A stretch of DNA of 46,760 bases from Candidatus Caccousia avicola (GCA_018712435.1 DVGZ01000125.1:1-46760); one strand, 5' to 3'; positions 1 to 9,556 are shown, numbered from the stretch's first letter. The notes: a model not told the origin generated them from the sequence alone. A program made the numbers and translations.

Positions 1-1
1 A

Positions 2-310
2 GCTCTTGTACAGACACGGGAAAGCCTTCCGGACGACGAGGTACTGTACGATCTGGCAGAGCTGTTTAAGGTCATTGGCGATACCACGCGGGTAAAAATC
101 CTGTACGCCCTGTTTGAAAATGAGCTGTGCGTCAACGATATCGCCCAATGTCTGAACACCACCCCCTCCGCTGTCAGCCATCAGCTTCGGATTTTAAAGA
201 GCAGTAAGCTGGTGCGTTTTCGCCGGGAGGGCAAAACCGTTTTTTACGCTCTGGATGACGATCATGTGCGGAGCATGATCGCACTGGGGCTGGATCACAT
301 TGCGGAATAA
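2..310 (+). CDS. ArsR/SmtB-family metal-sensing repressor (3' part)
   Basis: Cut by the left edge; about 102 codons of the C-terminal part remain. It is a winged-helix ArsR/SmtB repressor: the helix-turn-helix region reads ELCVNDIAQCL followed by TPSAVSHQLRILKSSKLV, then the wing REGKTVFYALDDDH. In the last helix an Asp-x-His-x10-His-x2-Glu pattern is visible, which matches the alpha-5 zinc site of the SmtB/CzrA/ZiaR group. These repressors leave operator DNA when Zn, Cd or similar ions bind. It lies 23 bases upstream of a metallochaperone and a P1B ATPase, so it very probably controls this operon from a promoter outside the window. The family is clear; the metal (Zn/Cd preferred) is inference. 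Confidence 0.9.
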   Translation, partial: ALVQTRESLPDDEVLYDLAELFKVIGDTTRVKILYALFENELCVNDIAQCLNTTPSAVSHQLRILKSSKLVRFRREGKTVFYALDDDHVRSMIALGLDHIAE

Positions 311-333
311 TCTGCGGAAAAGGAGTGCTCACG

Positions 334-549
334 ATGAAAAAGAAACTGAAGATTGATGTGGACTGCGCAAATTGCGCCGCCAAGATGGAAAGCGCCGTGA
401 AAAAGCTGGACGGCGTCACGGACGCGTCTATCAGCTTTATGAGCCAGCGGCTGATTCTGGAAGCCGATGAAGATCGCTTCGACAGCGTATTGAAGGAAGT
501 CATTCGGACCTGCAAGCGGGTAGAGCCCGACTGTGAGATTTATCTGTAA
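334..549 (+). CDS. Stand-alone heavy-metal-associated (HMA) domain protein
   Basis: A 71-residue protein that is one ferredoxin-like HMA domain. Metal ligands are the CANC motif near residues 10-13, placed after the first beta strand as in CopZ-type chaperones and ATPase metal-binding domains; the sequence is DCANC rather than the GMTCxxC typical of copper proteins, as often seen next to Zn/Cd ATPases. The ATG at 334 is chosen because GAAAAGGAG lies 8 bases upstream. It sits between the ArsR gene and the P1B ATPase, and that ATPase has no N-terminal HMA domain, so this protein may act as its detached metal-binding domain. That partnership is inference. Confidence 0.85.
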   Translation: MKKKLKIDVDCANCAAKMESAVKKLDGVTDASISFMSQRLILEADEDRFDSVLKEVIRTCKRVEPDCEIYL

Positions 550-554
550 AAAAC

Positions 555-585
555 GGCGGGAGGGTTGAGCCAACACCCTCCCGCC
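555..585 (+). terminator. Intra-operon GC-rich hairpin before the ATPase gene
   Basis: An 11-bp perfect inverted repeat (GGCGGGAGGGT at 555-565, its complement at 575-585) with a 9-base loop lies between the HMA gene and the ATPase gene. Only CCCCTTT follows, so termination would be weak. It may be a partial terminator or an mRNA processing or stability element that sets the ratio of chaperone to pump. Confidence 0.4.
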
Positions 586-607
586 CCTTTGAGGAGGCAT
601 CGCTACA

Positions 608-2473
608 ATGAACCGGAAACAAAAAAACATCCTGATCCGCATTCTCCTCACAGCCGCGCTCATGCTTATACTGCATCCGCTTCCTGTTGAAGGCTGGGTC
701 CGTCTCCTCCTCACGCTGATTCCTTATCTTCTGATCGGCTGGGATATTCTGCGGAAAGCAATCCTTGGGATCCTGCACCGCGAACTTTTCGATGAAAACT
801 TTCTGATGTCGATCGCCACCATCGGTGCTCTGGTACTGGGACAATATGAGGAAAGCGTCGAAGTCATGCTTTTCTATCAAATTGGAGAGCTGTTTCAGAG
901 CTACGCTGTCGGAAAGAGCCGCCGTAGCATTGCTTCCCTGATGGATATTCGCCCTGATTTCGCCAACGTGGAGCGTGATGGGCAGATCGTCCAGGTGGAT
1001 CCCGAGGAAGTAGAACCGGGAGACTGCATTGTGGTTCGGCCGGGAGAGCGGATTCCGCTGGACGGAACCATTCTGGAAGGCGTGTCCGCGCTCAATACAA
1101 GCGCTCTCACGGGAGAAAGTCTGCCGCGCGACGTGGCTCCGGGCAGCGACGTTATCAGCGGATGCGTGAACCTTTCGGGACTTCTGCGTGTTCGCGTGAC
1201 AAAGCCGTTTGAGGAGTCCACCGTTAACCGCATTCTGGAGCTGGTGGAAAATTCCAGCCTAAAAAAATCCAAAGCAGAAAACTTCATCACTCGCTTCGCC
1301 CACTATTATACGCCTATTGTGTGCATCGGCGCTGTGCTGCTTGCCGTCATCCCGCCGTTATTCCTGGGGAACTGGTCGGAATGGATCAGCCGCGCGCTGA
1401 CCTTCCTCGTGATCAGCTGTCCCTGCGCGCTTGTGATCAGCATTCCGCTCTCCTTCTTCGGTGGGATCGGCGGAGCAAGCCGGGCTGGAATCTTGGTTAA
1501 AGGCGGCACGGATTTGGAATCGCTGGCGCATACCAAAACAGTGGTGTTTGACAAAACCGGAACACTCACCCAGGGCGTGTTCACCGTCACTGAAATGACG
1601 CCCGCTCCGGGATGGGACGCAGGCGATCTGCTGGAGCTGGCCGCACTGGCGGAAGCCTACTCCAACCATCCGATCAGCCGCAGCCTGCGCGACGCCTGTG
1701 CGCATCCGCTGGATCTGGGGCGCGTGGGAGAAAGCGAGGAGCTGGCAGGCGGCGGCGTCATCACCTGGGTGGATGGGAAACAGGTCGCCGCCGGAAACGC
1801 CCGCCTGATGAACCACATCCACGCCGCCTTCACAGAAAACAGCCGTCCCGGTACCATTGTTTATCTGGCGGTAGACGGCAGCTTTGCGGGCTCCATTGTG
1901 ATCAGCGACCAGCTCAAATCCTCTTCGGTGGCAGCTATGAAGGATCTCCAGGCGCAGGGAATCCGCACGGTTCTGCTGACGGGAGATTCGGAAAAAGCGG
2001 CGCAGGCTGTTGGCAATGTGCTTGGAATCGATGAGATTCACAGCGGTCTTCTGCCTGACGGCAAAGTCGAGCATGTGGAGCGCCTGCTGGCCGCCAAGCC
2101 CCCCAAAAGCACTCTCGCTTTCGTGGGAGACGGCATCAACGACGCTCCCGTCCTCACCCGTGCCGACGTCGGCATTGCCATGGGAGCCATGGGAAGCGAC
2201 GCTGCCATCGAAGCGGCGGACGTGGTGCTGATGGACGACGATCCCCGCAAAATTTCTCTTGCCATGCGGATTGCACGCAAGTGCCTGCGCATCGTACGAG
2301 AAAACATCATCTTTGCTCTCGGTGTGAAAATCATCTGTCTGCTTCTCGGCGCGCTGGGAAAGGCAGGCATGCAGGCGGCGATTTTCGCGGATGTCGGCGT
2401 GATGGTGTTGGCCGTTCTCAACGCGGTGCGTACGCTCCGTGTTGACCACACATCGAAAAACTCCCAAGCATAA
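608..2473 (+). CDS. P1B-type heavy-metal (Zn/Cd/Pb-type) translocating ATPase
   Basis: A 621-residue cation-exporting P-type ATPase in the cell membrane. Landmarks: actuator-domain TGES (ALTGESLPRD), membrane metal site CPC at residues 271-273, phosphorylated Asp315 in DKTGTLT, the P1B-specific HP motif (SNHPISRSL) and the hinge GDGINDAPVL. The C-terminal membrane pair contains ADVG, the Asp typical of the Zn/Cd/Pb subgroup (ZntA/CadA) rather than the copper subgroup. It has no N-terminal HMA domain, shorter than usual ZntA/CadA, but a separate HMA protein is encoded just upstream. GAGGAGG lies 10 bases before the ATG. With the ArsR gene it forms a metal-responsive efflux operon. Zn/Cd specificity is from motifs only. 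Confidence 0.92.
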   Translation: MNRKQKNILIRILLTAALMLILHPLPVEGWVRLLLTLIPYLLIGWDILRKAILGILHRELFDENFLMSIATIGALVLGQYEESVEVMLFYQIGELFQSYAVGKSRRSIASLMDIRPDFANVERDGQIVQVDPEEVEPGDCIVVRPGERIPLDGTILEGVSALNTSALTGESLPRDVAPGSDVISGCVNLSGLLRVRVTKPFEESTVNRILELVENSSLKKSKAENFITRFAHYYTPIVCIGAVLLAVIPPLFLGNWSEWISRALTFLVISCPCALVISIPLSFFGGIGGASRAGILVKGGTDLESLAHTKTVVFDKTGTLTQGVFTVTEMTPAPGWDAGDLLELAALAEAYSNHPISRSLRDACAHPLDLGRVGESEELAGGGVITWVDGKQVAAGNARLMNHIHAAFTENSRPGTIVYLAVDGSFAGSIVISDQLKSSSVAAMKDLQAQGIRTVLLTGDSEKAAQAVGNVLGIDEIHSGLLPDGKVEHVERLLAAKPPKSTLAFVGDGINDAPVLTRADVGIAMGAMGSDAAIEAADVVLMDDDPRKISLAMRIARKCLRIVRENIIFALGVKIICLLLGALGKAGMQAAIFADVGVMVLAVLNAVRTLRVDHTSKNSQA

Positions 2474-2474
2474 A

Positions 2475-2527
2475 AACGCTCCTTCTCCCTGCCTTTGACG
2501 CAGAGAGAAGGGGCGTTCCCTTTTTTT
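2475..2527. terminator. Bidirectional Rho-independent terminator
   Basis: A 13-bp stem (2475-2487 with 2505-2517, one G-T pair) is followed by CCC and seven T on the plus strand and by a T tract on the minus strand. It separates the convergent ATPase gene (+) and comEA (-) and can serve both. Confidence 0.85.
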
Positions 2528-2873
2528 ATTCCACCGTGACATAATCGCGAAGCTTTTCCAGCGTCTTTTCTCCGATCCCGTAGACCTGTTCCAACTCCTC
2601 CACAGAAGCGAATGAGCCGTTTTCTTCCCGATAGTCCAAAATCGCCTGCGCGGTCACAGGCCCTATGCCGGGCAGTGTGTCAAGCTGCTCCAATGTGGCG
2701 GTGTTGAGATGCACGGGCCATTCCGGAGAGGAGGAAGCTTCCTCGGAAACGACGCTCACTACCACGGGACGCGTCACTTCCGGGACGAAGAATGCCTGAT
2801 AGCCTACCAGTACAGCCGCCAAAAGGAAGGCTGTACCGATCAGGATGCGCGTTTGCACCGATTCCTTGTCCAT
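2526..2873 (-). CDS. comEA: ComEA-type helix-hairpin-helix DNA-binding protein
   Basis: A 115-residue protein with an N-terminal membrane helix (about residues 10-30, RILIGTAFLLAAVLVGYQ), a short extracellular linker and a C-terminal helix-hairpin-helix pair: HLNTATLEQLDTLPGIGP and VEELEQVYGIGEKTLEKL. This matches ComEA, the membrane-anchored DNA receptor of competence. It is short for the family and lacks the SLBB domain found between anchor and HhH in Bacillus ComEA. The start at 2873 is chosen because a purine-rich GGGAGAGG site precedes it and the membrane helix follows at once. It is the last gene of the minus-strand run, 23 bases after the HAD gene. Whether the organism takes up DNA cannot be told; comEC is not in the window. 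Confidence 0.85.
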   Translation of the reverse strand: MDKESVQTRILIGTAFLLAAVLVGYQAFFVPEVTRPVVVSVVSEEASSSPEWPVHLNTATLEQLDTLPGIGPVTAQAILDYREENGSFASVEELEQVYGIGEKTLEKLRDYVTVE

Positions 2874-2896
2874 ACCTCTCCCCTCCCCGTCCGCTT

Positions 2897-3715
2897 TCAC
2901 GGGCAATCGGAGCAGAGCTGTTCCAGATACTCCACCAAATCCGCGAGCGCGCCGTTCGTACAGGAGCACACCACAAGCTCCGCCTGTTTTTGCAGCTGTT
3001 CCGGAGCGTTTGCGGGAACCACCGCGTGTCCGGCAGCTTGCAGCAGCTCCTCGTCGTTATAGAAATCTCCAATGGCATACACCTGCGCCAGCGGGATTTC
3101 CAGATAGGCGGCAAGCTTGCGAAGCAGTTTGCCTTTGTTGGCTTCCGATGGGAGGATTTCCAGATAGTTCTCCGAGGAAAACACATACCGGAGACCGTCG
3201 TGCGGCAGAGTCTCCGCAAAGGCCATTGCCTCCTGGACCAAGGCGGGCTCTCCTCCGAAAAAGAGCTTCATCCAGGGGGCAAAGCAAGCCGTTTCCGTGC
3301 CATCCGTAAAAGAATACAACTCCGGTGTTTTTGTGTTTTTGATGTACGAGGTACGCCGGACAATCCCAATGCTGTCCTGATAAAAGCACTCCATTCCGAG
3401 TGTGGGAAAGCGGTCGTACAGCTGTTTGAGCAGGGGAGCGGCCTTCTCCTTGGCAAGAGGGCAGGATTCCAGCACCTTTTTCTGTTCGTAGTCGTAGAGC
3501 AGAGCGCCGTTGAGACAGATCGCCGGCGCATTCACCGGCAGGCGATCCAGAAACTGCCCGGCGGATCCAATGGAACGGCCCGTCGCCAGTGTAAAATGCC
3601 CACCCTTCTCCGCAAAACGGCGCAGAGCGGAAAGATTGCGTTCCGGGATTTCACGGCCTCCCGGCAAAAGAGTGCCGTCAATATCGCTTGCGATCAGGAT
3701 TTGATCCCATTTCAT
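2897..3715 (-). CDS. Cof-type HAD-superfamily phosphatase
   Basis: A 272-residue haloacid-dehalogenase hydrolase of the Cof/YidA class. Motif I is ASDIDGT (nucleophile Asp11, acid/base Asp13), motif II is the LATGRS segment, and motif IV is AIGDFYNDEELL near residue 217, followed by the usual VVPANAPEQL segment. These cytosolic enzymes have a large cap domain and dephosphorylate sugar phosphates or flavin/pyridoxal phosphates; the substrate cannot be read from sequence. The ATG overlaps the rluD stop by 4 bases (ATGA), so the two are translationally coupled. Length is normal for the family. Confidence 0.9.
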   Translation of the reverse strand: MKWDQILIASDIDGTLLPGGREIPERNLSALRRFAEKGGHFTLATGRSIGSAGQFLDRLPVNAPAICLNGALLYDYEQKKVLESCPLAKEKAAPLLKQLYDRFPTLGMECFYQDSIGIVRRTSYIKNTKTPELYSFTDGTETACFAPWMKLFFGGEPALVQEAMAFAETLPHDGLRYVFSSENYLEILPSEANKGKLLRKLAAYLEIPLAQVYAIGDFYNDEELLQAAGHAVVPANAPEQLQKQAELVVCSCTNGALADLVEYLEQLCSDCP

Positions 3716-4659
3716 GCTTCTTCGCCTCTCTCCCCGCCCGCCTTACGGCGCAGCTTTTCCAGAAATGCGGTGAAATAGGAGGGCAGCTCGCTGTCAAATT
3801 CCATCCAGCGTCCATCCCTTGGATGGGCAAAGCCAATGGATTTGGCATGCAGACACTGGCCGTGCAGCTCTGTCAGCACCTTTTTCGGGCCGTATAGCTC
3901 GTCTCCCGCAACCGGATGCCCCAGATAGGCCATATGAACGCGAATTTGATGGGTGCGCCCCGTTTCCAGACGAAGCCGCACATGGGTAAAGCCCGGATAA
4001 CGTGCCAGCACCTCATAATGGGTGACGGCGGAACGGGAGTGCTGCTGCGTCACCGCCATTTTCTTCCGCTCTACGGGATGCCGCCCAATCGGCGCGTCTA
4101 CCGTGCCGCTGTCCTCGCGCAGGGAACCGTAGACCACCGCTTCATAGGTACGCGTGAAGGTATGGGCTTTGATCTGCTCCGCAAGGCGCAGGTGTGCAAA
4201 GTCGTTCTTCGCCACAATCAAAAGCCCGCTTGTATTTTTGTCGATCCGGTGAACGATTCCGGGGCGGATCACCCCGCCGATCCCGGAAAGCGAACCGCGG
4301 CAGTGCGCCAAAAGGGCGTTTACCAGTGTGCCGGACGGATTTCCCGCCGCGGGATGCACCACCATCCCTTTCGGCTTATTGACCACCAGAAGATCCTCAT
4401 CCTCATACACAATCGCAAGAGGGATCTCCTCAGGAAGCACATCTGTGGAAACCGGATCGGGAATTGTTACCAGGATGCAATCGCCCGCCTTTACCTTGTA
4501 GGATTTCGTCAGCGGCTTTCCGTCCTTCTGTACGGCCTTCGCCTCCGTCAGCTTTTCCACCGCTGTGCGGGTCAAATCCTCCATCCTCCCCGCAATGAAA
4601 CGGTCCAACCGCTGGCCCTCCTCCTCCGGGAGAACGGTCAGCTCCTCGGTGCGCGCCAT
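3712..4659 (-). CDS. rluD: RluD-family 23S rRNA pseudouridine synthase
   Basis: A 315-residue RluA/RluD-type pseudouridine synthase. An N-terminal S4 RNA-binding domain (about residues 10-65) precedes the catalytic domain, where the active-site motif is HRIDKNTSG with catalytic Asp140. Family members modify U1911/1915/1917 of 23S rRNA (RluD) or other sites; several paralogues exist, so exact targets are uncertain. The ATG at 4659 comes one base after the lspA stop. The lspA-rluD order is conserved in Firmicutes and supports the call. Confidence 0.9.
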   Translation of the reverse strand: MARTEELTVLPEEEGQRLDRFIAGRMEDLTRTAVEKLTEAKAVQKDGKPLTKSYKVKAGDCILVTIPDPVSTDVLPEEIPLAIVYEDEDLLVVNKPKGMVVHPAAGNPSGTLVNALLAHCRGSLSGIGGVIRPGIVHRIDKNTSGLLIVAKNDFAHLRLAEQIKAHTFTRTYEAVVYGSLREDSGTVDAPIGRHPVERKKMAVTQQHSRSAVTHYEVLARYPGFTHVRLRLETGRTHQIRVHMAYLGHPVAGDELYGPKKVLTELHGQCLHAKSIGFAHPRDGRWMEFDSELPSYFTAFLEKLRRKAGGERGEEA

Positions 4660-4660
4660 C

Positions 4661-5143
4661 TCAGCGTTTTCTCCGCAGAACCGGCTCGCCCGCCGGTTTT
4701 TTCTCTGCGAAAAAGAGCACATGGATCACAAACAAGGCCGTTCCGATAACGACGGCGCAGTCCGCAAAATTGAACACGGGCGGGAAAAACGAGACATGGA
4801 TATAGTCCACCACATAGCCAAGCAGTACGCGGTCCACCATATTGCCAAGCCCGCCTCCCAAAATCAGCGCGCTTGCCAGGTAAGTCAGCATGGTATGATG
4901 ATGGTAACGGAACAGCAGGATCAGGATGACTACCATCAGGATCGCTGTCATGATGATGAAAAACCAACGCTGATTGCTCAGAATTCCAAACGCGGCTCCC
5001 CGGTTTTCCACATAAGTAAAATCCAGCAGCCCCTCGATCAGGACATGCGTTCCGACCGGTTTGAGATTTTGAACCACAACATATTTCAGGATCTGATCCA
5101 CGACGGCCAGCACAACGGCGAGTCCTATCATCAGAATCGGCAC
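4661..5143 (-). CDS. lspA: Lipoprotein signal peptidase II
   Basis: A 160-residue integral membrane aspartic protease with four predicted membrane helices. Conserved blocks are ENRGAAFG (about 46-53) and GGLGNMVDR, and the two catalytic aspartates lie in VVDY (Asp113) and FNFAD (Asp128). It cleaves the signal peptide of prolipoproteins just before the lipid-modified Cys. The start is a GTG at 5143 with AAGGAGG 9 bases upstream. It lies between ileS and rluD as in Bacillus. Likely substrates in this window are the lipoprotein at 43,525 and possibly the internal lipobox of the GerAB-GerAC fusion at 30,077. Confidence 0.95.
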   Translation of the reverse strand: MPILMIGLAVVLAVVDQILKYVVVQNLKPVGTHVLIEGLLDFTYVENRGAAFGILSNQRWFFIIMTAILMVVILILLFRYHHHTMLTYLASALILGGGLGNMVDRVLLGYVVDYIHVSFFPPVFNFADCAVVIGTALFVIHVLFFAEKKPAGEPVLRRKR

Positions 5144-5167
5144 GGTTATCTTCCTCCTTGGTGTACA

Positions 5168-5207
5168 AAAGGCGGGCAGCCCTTTTTCGGATATCCTGCC
5201 CGCCTTT
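5168..5207 (-). terminator. Hairpin between ileS and lspA
   Basis: An 11-bp perfect stem (5168-5178 with 5197-5207) with an 18-base loop follows the ileS stop on the minus strand; only four T follow the stem. It is probably a partial terminator or mRNA 3'-end element inside the long operon. Confidence 0.55.
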
Positions 5208-5253
5208 GTTCTTTCTCATGCGCCGCGCACCGAAATGCCGCGGCAGCCTTATT

Positions 5254-8046
5254 TTATTCCATTACAGCTGCACAGCGGCTGCAAAGATCCGGATGCTCCG
5301 CGGACGTGCCGACTGTATTGCTGTAGCACCAGCAGCGGGCGCACTTCTCGCCCTCCGCATGGGAAACCGTCATGGAAAGTCCCGGAACCGCTTCGCCGGT
5401 GTGCTCGCCCTTTCCTCCCTGCTCTACTTCCAGCTGCGAGACGATAAAGACCGGAATCAGCTCCTCCTTCATGGAAGAAATGAAGTCATACAGCTCGCCC
5501 TCGCAGAAAAGGCATACCTTCGCGTCAAGAGACGAACCGATCACCTTCTCCTTACGGGCTGCTTCCAGAGCCTTCTTCACATCGTCGCGGATCTGATGAA
5601 TGCGATCCCAGCGCGCGATGAAGCTCTCATCCACGGTGATTCCGCTCGTGCGGGGCATCTCATTGAAGAGGACGCAGGCCGGATCCGCCGAAGCGTCATG
5701 CGGCATGGCATGCCAGATTTCGTCCGAGGTGAACGCGAGGATCGGGGAAATCAAACGGGTCAGAGCGTCCAAAACGCGATACATAGCCGTCTGCGCGGCA
5801 CGGCGCGTCAGGCTGTCCGCCTTTTCCGTGTAGAGACGATCCTTCGCAACGTCCAGATAGAAGTTGGACAGATCCACAACACAGAAATTATGAATCGCAT
5901 GGTAAACCTGATGGAATTCGTATCCCTCATAGCCCTCATGGCAGCGCTGCATAACGCCTTCCAGCTTCTTCAGCACCCAGAGATCGATCGGGAACAGCTT
6001 TTCATCGGGAACCATATCGGTATTCGGATCGAAATCCTTGAGGTTGCCGAGAATAAAGCGCGCGGTGTTGCGGATCTTGCGGTACGCGTCGGAAAGCTGC
6101 TTGAGAATTTCCTTGGAAATGCGGATGTCCGCATGGTAATCGGAGGAAGCCACCCACAGACGCAGGATGTCGGCGCCGTACTGGTCAATTACCTCCTGCG
6201 GATCGATGCCGTTTCCGGAGGATTTGTGCATCTGGCGTCCTTCGCCGTCAACCACCCAGCCGTGGGTGACGACGCTGCGGTACGGCGCCTGGCCGCGCCA
6301 TGCAACGGACGTCAGCAGCGAGGACTGGAACCAGCCGCGATACTGATCCGCACCCTCCAGATAGAGGTCCGCGGGCCAATGCAGCTCCGGCCGCTGATCG
6401 GCCACAGCCGCGTGCGTCACGCCGGAGTCGAACCAGACGTCCATGATATCGCGCTCTTTTTCAAACGACGTGCAACCGCACTTCTTACAGGCGGTTCCGG
6501 CGGGCAGAAGCTCGGACTCCGGCTTGGCATACCAGGCGTCGGAGCCTTCCTGCGCAAAGATGCCGGAAATGTGCATCATCACGTCCTTGTCGATCAGGGG
6601 TTCGCCGCAGTCCTTGCAATAGAAAATCGGGATCGGCACGCCCCAGCGGCGCTGACGGGAAATACACCAGTCCTTGCGATCCTCCACCATCGCGGTGATG
6701 CGATCGCGGCCCCATCCCGGGATCCACTGCACCTTGTTGATCTCCTCGATAGCCTTCTCCTTGATCGCGTCCACAGAGCAGAACCACTGCTCCGTCGCAC
6801 GGAACAGAATCGGGTTCTTGCAGCGCCAGCAGTGCGGATACTGGTGGACAATCCGCTGGGTTGCCAGCATGGCGCCCGTCTCCTCCAGATGCGCGCCGAT
6901 CACCTTGTTTGCCTCGGAGGTGGTCAGACCGGCAAACTGTCCGGCCTCCGCCGTCAGACGGCCGTCGGCATCCACCGGGACGACAATCTCGATTTCGGGA
7001 TATTTCTTGCAGATATCGAAGTCCTCCACACCGAAGCCGGGAGCCGTGTGGACGCAGCCCGTGCCGCTTTCCAGCGTGACATGGTCGCCCACAATCACAA
7101 GGCTGGTGCGATCGAGGAAGGGATGCTGGGCCTTCATGTATTCCAGATCGCTTCCACGGAAGGACGCGACCGTCTCATACTCCTCAATTCCGGCCGCCTT
7201 CATCGCATTTTCCGCGAGAGCCGCCGCCATCACATAGTATTCCTCGCCGCAGCGCAGGAGGGAATATTCAAAATCAGGGCCAAGGCAGATCGCCAGGTTG
7301 CCCGGCAGCGTCCAGGTCGTGGTCGTCCAGATCACGAAGAACACCTTGGACGGATCGATGCCGAGAGCGGAAAAACGGCCCTTATCGTCCACCGTACGGA
7401 ATTTGACATACACGGAAACGCAGGGATCCTCCGCGTACTCGATCTCCGCCTCAGCCAGCGCCGTCTTACAGTCAGGGCACCAGTACACCGGCTTCAGGCC
7501 CTTATAAATGTAGCCCTTGGTTGCCATCTCGGAGAAAATCTCGATCTGTTTGGCCTCAAAATTATGCGTCAGCGTGATATAGGGATGATCCCAATCGCCG
7601 ATGCCGCCCAAACGCTTGAACTGGTTGCGCTGTCCGTCCAGATACATCATGGCGAACTCGCGGCAAATCTTTCTGAGCTCCACGTCCGAAATCGTGGTGG
7701 AATTTCCCACGCCCGCCTTCTTCCGGGCCTTCAACTCCGTGGGAAGGCCGTGCGTATCCCAGCCCGGCACATAGGGAGCCTTGAAGCCGGCCATATTGCG
7801 GTAGCGCACGATGAAATCCTTGAGCGTCTTGTTCAGAGCCGTGCCGAGGTGAATGTCGCCGTTGGCGTACGGAGGGCCGTCATGCAGAACAAAAAGCGGC
7901 TTGCCTTCGTTCTTCTCCATCAGCTTCTCATAGATTCCATCCTTCTCCCACTGCTCCAGCATGCCGGGTTCCCGCTTGGGAAGCCCCGCCTGCATGGCGA
8001 AATCCGTCTCAGGGAGGTTCAGCGTCTTTTTGTAATCCTGGGCCAT
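5254..8046 (-). CDS. ileS: Isoleucyl-tRNA synthetase
   Basis: A 930-residue class I aminoacyl-tRNA synthetase that charges tRNA-Ile. The nucleotide-binding HIGH motif is seen as IHLGTALNK (about residues 65-73), the large editing domain follows, and the KMSKS loop appears as MHKSSGNGI. The C-terminus holds a zinc finger (CARCWC ... CSRC), as in the bacterial IleS type. Length is standard. Both signature motifs are variants (HLGT, MHKSS) of the E. coli forms. The gene follows divIVA after 36 bases; no T-box leader lies in front, so any tRNA-responsive control would have to be far upstream. The ATG at 8046 is followed by [14 protein letters not shown], a typical IleS start. Confidence 0.97.
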   Translation of the reverse strand: MAQDYKKTLNLPETDFAMQAGLPKREPGMLEQWEKDGIYEKLMEKNEGKPLFVLHDGPPYANGDIHLGTALNKTLKDFIVRYRNMAGFKAPYVPGWDTHGLPTELKARKKAGVGNSTTISDVELRKICREFAMMYLDGQRNQFKRLGGIGDWDHPYITLTHNFEAKQIEIFSEMATKGYIYKGLKPVYWCPDCKTALAEAEIEYAEDPCVSVYVKFRTVDDKGRFSALGIDPSKVFFVIWTTTTWTLPGNLAICLGPDFEYSLLRCGEEYYVMAAALAENAMKAAGIEEYETVASFRGSDLEYMKAQHPFLDRTSLVIVGDHVTLESGTGCVHTAPGFGVEDFDICKKYPEIEIVVPVDADGRLTAEAGQFAGLTTSEANKVIGAHLEETGAMLATQRIVHQYPHCWRCKNPILFRATEQWFCSVDAIKEKAIEEINKVQWIPGWGRDRITAMVEDRKDWCISRQRRWGVPIPIFYCKDCGEPLIDKDVMMHISGIFAQEGSDAWYAKPESELLPAGTACKKCGCTSFEKERDIMDVWFDSGVTHAAVADQRPELHWPADLYLEGADQYRGWFQSSLLTSVAWRGQAPYRSVVTHGWVVDGEGRQMHKSSGNGIDPQEVIDQYGADILRLWVASSDYHADIRISKEILKQLSDAYRKIRNTARFILGNLKDFDPNTDMVPDEKLFPIDLWVLKKLEGVMQRCHEGYEGYEFHQVYHAIHNFCVVDLSNFYLDVAKDRLYTEKADSLTRRAAQTAMYRVLDALTRLISPILAFTSDEIWHAMPHDASADPACVLFNEMPRTSGITVDESFIARWDRIHQIRDDVKKALEAARKEKVIGSSLDAKVCLFCEGELYDFISSMKEELIPVFIVSQLEVEQGGKGEHTGEAVPGLSMTVSHAEGEKCARCWCYSNTVGTSAEHPDLCSRCAAVME

Positions 8047-8082
8047 GTCTTTTTCTCTCCTGTATTTGTAATATTGATTGTG

Positions 8083-8757
8083 TTAGAATTCATCAAAATT
8101 CGACACGTTTGCCTGAAATTCCAGCGTCGGCTCCTGGACCTCTTCCGGGACAGGCGCGGGGCGCTGTTCAAAGAAGGCAGGCTCCAGCTCCACCTGCTCC
8201 TCCTCGGGCACATCGGCCGCAGGCTCCGGAATGGAGGGCGCGGGCTGAGGCGCGGGCTCTTCCTTCTTCTCTCCCGGAAGGGCGTCAATCAGCGTCAAAT
8301 GGCGGCGGTACATCTCCAAAAGCTGTGCGCGGAATTCCGCCACCTGCTTTTTCAGATCGGCCATCTGCTGCTTTTGCTGCTGGATCTGCTCCTCCGCTCC
8401 GGCGATGATGTGCTCCGCTTTGAGGTTTGCGTCTTTAAGGATGATTTCAGCCTTGTGTCGCGCTTCGCGAATGGATGCGTCTCCCAGCTTCTGCGCGCTG
8501 ACGAGAGCGTTCTTGATCTCGTCCTCCTCGCTGCGGTAATCCTCAATCTTTCCGGCCAGAAGCTCTATCTTTTTCTGCATCTGGCGCTTTTCTTCCTCGA
8601 CGCGCTCCATCTCTTCCCGCTGCGCCAAACTCTTCTGCGTCAGCTCCTCCACGGTGTCCCGCACCTGATCGATAAACGCGTCGACATCCTCCGGCCGGTA
8701 ACCGGAGAAACCGGCCTTGCGGAAGCTGACGTTTGTAATATCGTTCAACGAAAGCAT
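8083..8757 (-). CDS. divIVA: DivIVA-domain cell division/polarity protein
   Basis: About 224 residues starting MLSLNDITNVSFRKA and GYRPEDVDAFID, the membrane-binding DivIVA N-terminal domain. A long coiled coil follows (about residues 30-165, rich in E, K, Q and R), then a proline- and glutamate-rich tail. DivIVA proteins bind negatively curved membrane at septa and poles and recruit partners. The start at 8757 is preferred over an upstream ATG at 8790 because it matches the family N-terminus. It lies between ylmH and ileS as in Bacillus subtilis. The acidic Pro-rich tail of about 60 residues is longer than in B. subtilis. Confidence 0.9.
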   Translation of the reverse strand: MLSLNDITNVSFRKAGFSGYRPEDVDAFIDQVRDTVEELTQKSLAQREEMERVEEEKRQMQKKIELLAGKIEDYRSEEDEIKNALVSAQKLGDASIREARHKAEIILKDANLKAEHIIAGAEEQIQQQKQQMADLKKQVAEFRAQLLEMYRRHLTLIDALPGEKKEEPAPQPAPSIPEPAADVPEEEQVELEPAFFEQRPAPVPEEVQEPTLEFQANVSNFDEF

Positions 8758-8802
8758 GTCCCTGCGTCCCCTTTCCCTGCTTTGATCCATCTGAGCCGCC
8801 GC

Positions 8803-9555
8803 TCAGACATATTTTCTGCCCGTCAGGCAGAGCCGTCCCTTTTTTGTATAGGGTCCCAGGCGGTCAATCACAAATTTTCCTTTTCCCCGCACGGAAAGCT
8901 TTGCCCCCTCCTCCACCGGACAGGAGACAGAGGTTTCCTCACGGTAGTTCAGCGTCACAAGTCCCGCGGCAATGGCCGCCGCGGCCTTTTCCCGGCTCAG
9001 GCCCGCGAGCGCCGCCGTCACGCAGTCCAGACGGGGAGAAGCCACCACGGCGGAAAGCTCCTCAAAGCGGTGCGCCTGCGGAAACGGTTCTTCCGCTCCC
9101 TCCATGAGCTTCACGCCGGTGCGTCCGATTTTTTCCGTCTGCCCGACAAGAAAAGACGCGACCTCCTCGCGCACAAAAAAGACCGCCCTGCCCTCTTCCA
9201 GCAGGATGTCCCCCAGCGCTTCCCTCTGAATTCCCCGGGAGAGCAGGCCGCCCATAAAATCGCGGTGCGAAAGGGCGTCCTCACGGCGAAAGCGCGCGGT
9301 GATCGCTGCCAACGGAAAAGCGGACGGCTCCGGATCCAAATAGGACGGAAACGCGCCGAACAGGACGCGCTCCGCCTCCTCATGACCGCCCCACAGCAGG
9401 AAACGGTCAAAGCGCAGACGGCGCATCACAGAACGCGCGATCTCCGCTTCTCTTTCATCCAGAAACCCCACGAAATGACATCTGTTTTTCTGCTCCGCCA
9501 TTCTGACGGCGTCGGAAAGGCGGGCTGTGAGCACAGCATCCTGACCGGCTTCCAT
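8803..9555 (-). CDS. ylmH: YlmH-family S4-domain RNA-binding protein
   Basis: A 250-residue protein with an N-terminal domain specific to YlmH (HFVGFLDEREAEIAR; FLLWGGHEEAERVLFG) and a C-terminal S4 RNA-binding domain (about residues 178-245: LDCVTAALAGLSREKA, then GLVTLNYRE). YlmH is encoded in the division cluster of Gram-positives and binds ribosomes; work in B. subtilis links it to ribosome-associated quality control. The ATG is one base after the sepF stop. ylmG, usually between sepF and ylmH, is absent. Confidence 0.88.
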   Translation of the reverse strand: MEAGQDAVLTARLSDAVRMAEQKNRCHFVGFLDEREAEIARSVMRRLRFDRFLLWGGHEEAERVLFGAFPSYLDPEPSAFPLAAITARFRREDALSHRDFMGGLLSRGIQREALGDILLEEGRAVFFVREEVASFLVGQTEKIGRTGVKLMEGAEEPFPQAHRFEELSAVVASPRLDCVTAALAGLSREKAAAAIAAGLVTLNYREETSVSCPVEEGAKLSVRGKGKFVIDRLGPYTKKGRLCLTGRKYV

Positions 9556-9556
9556 C

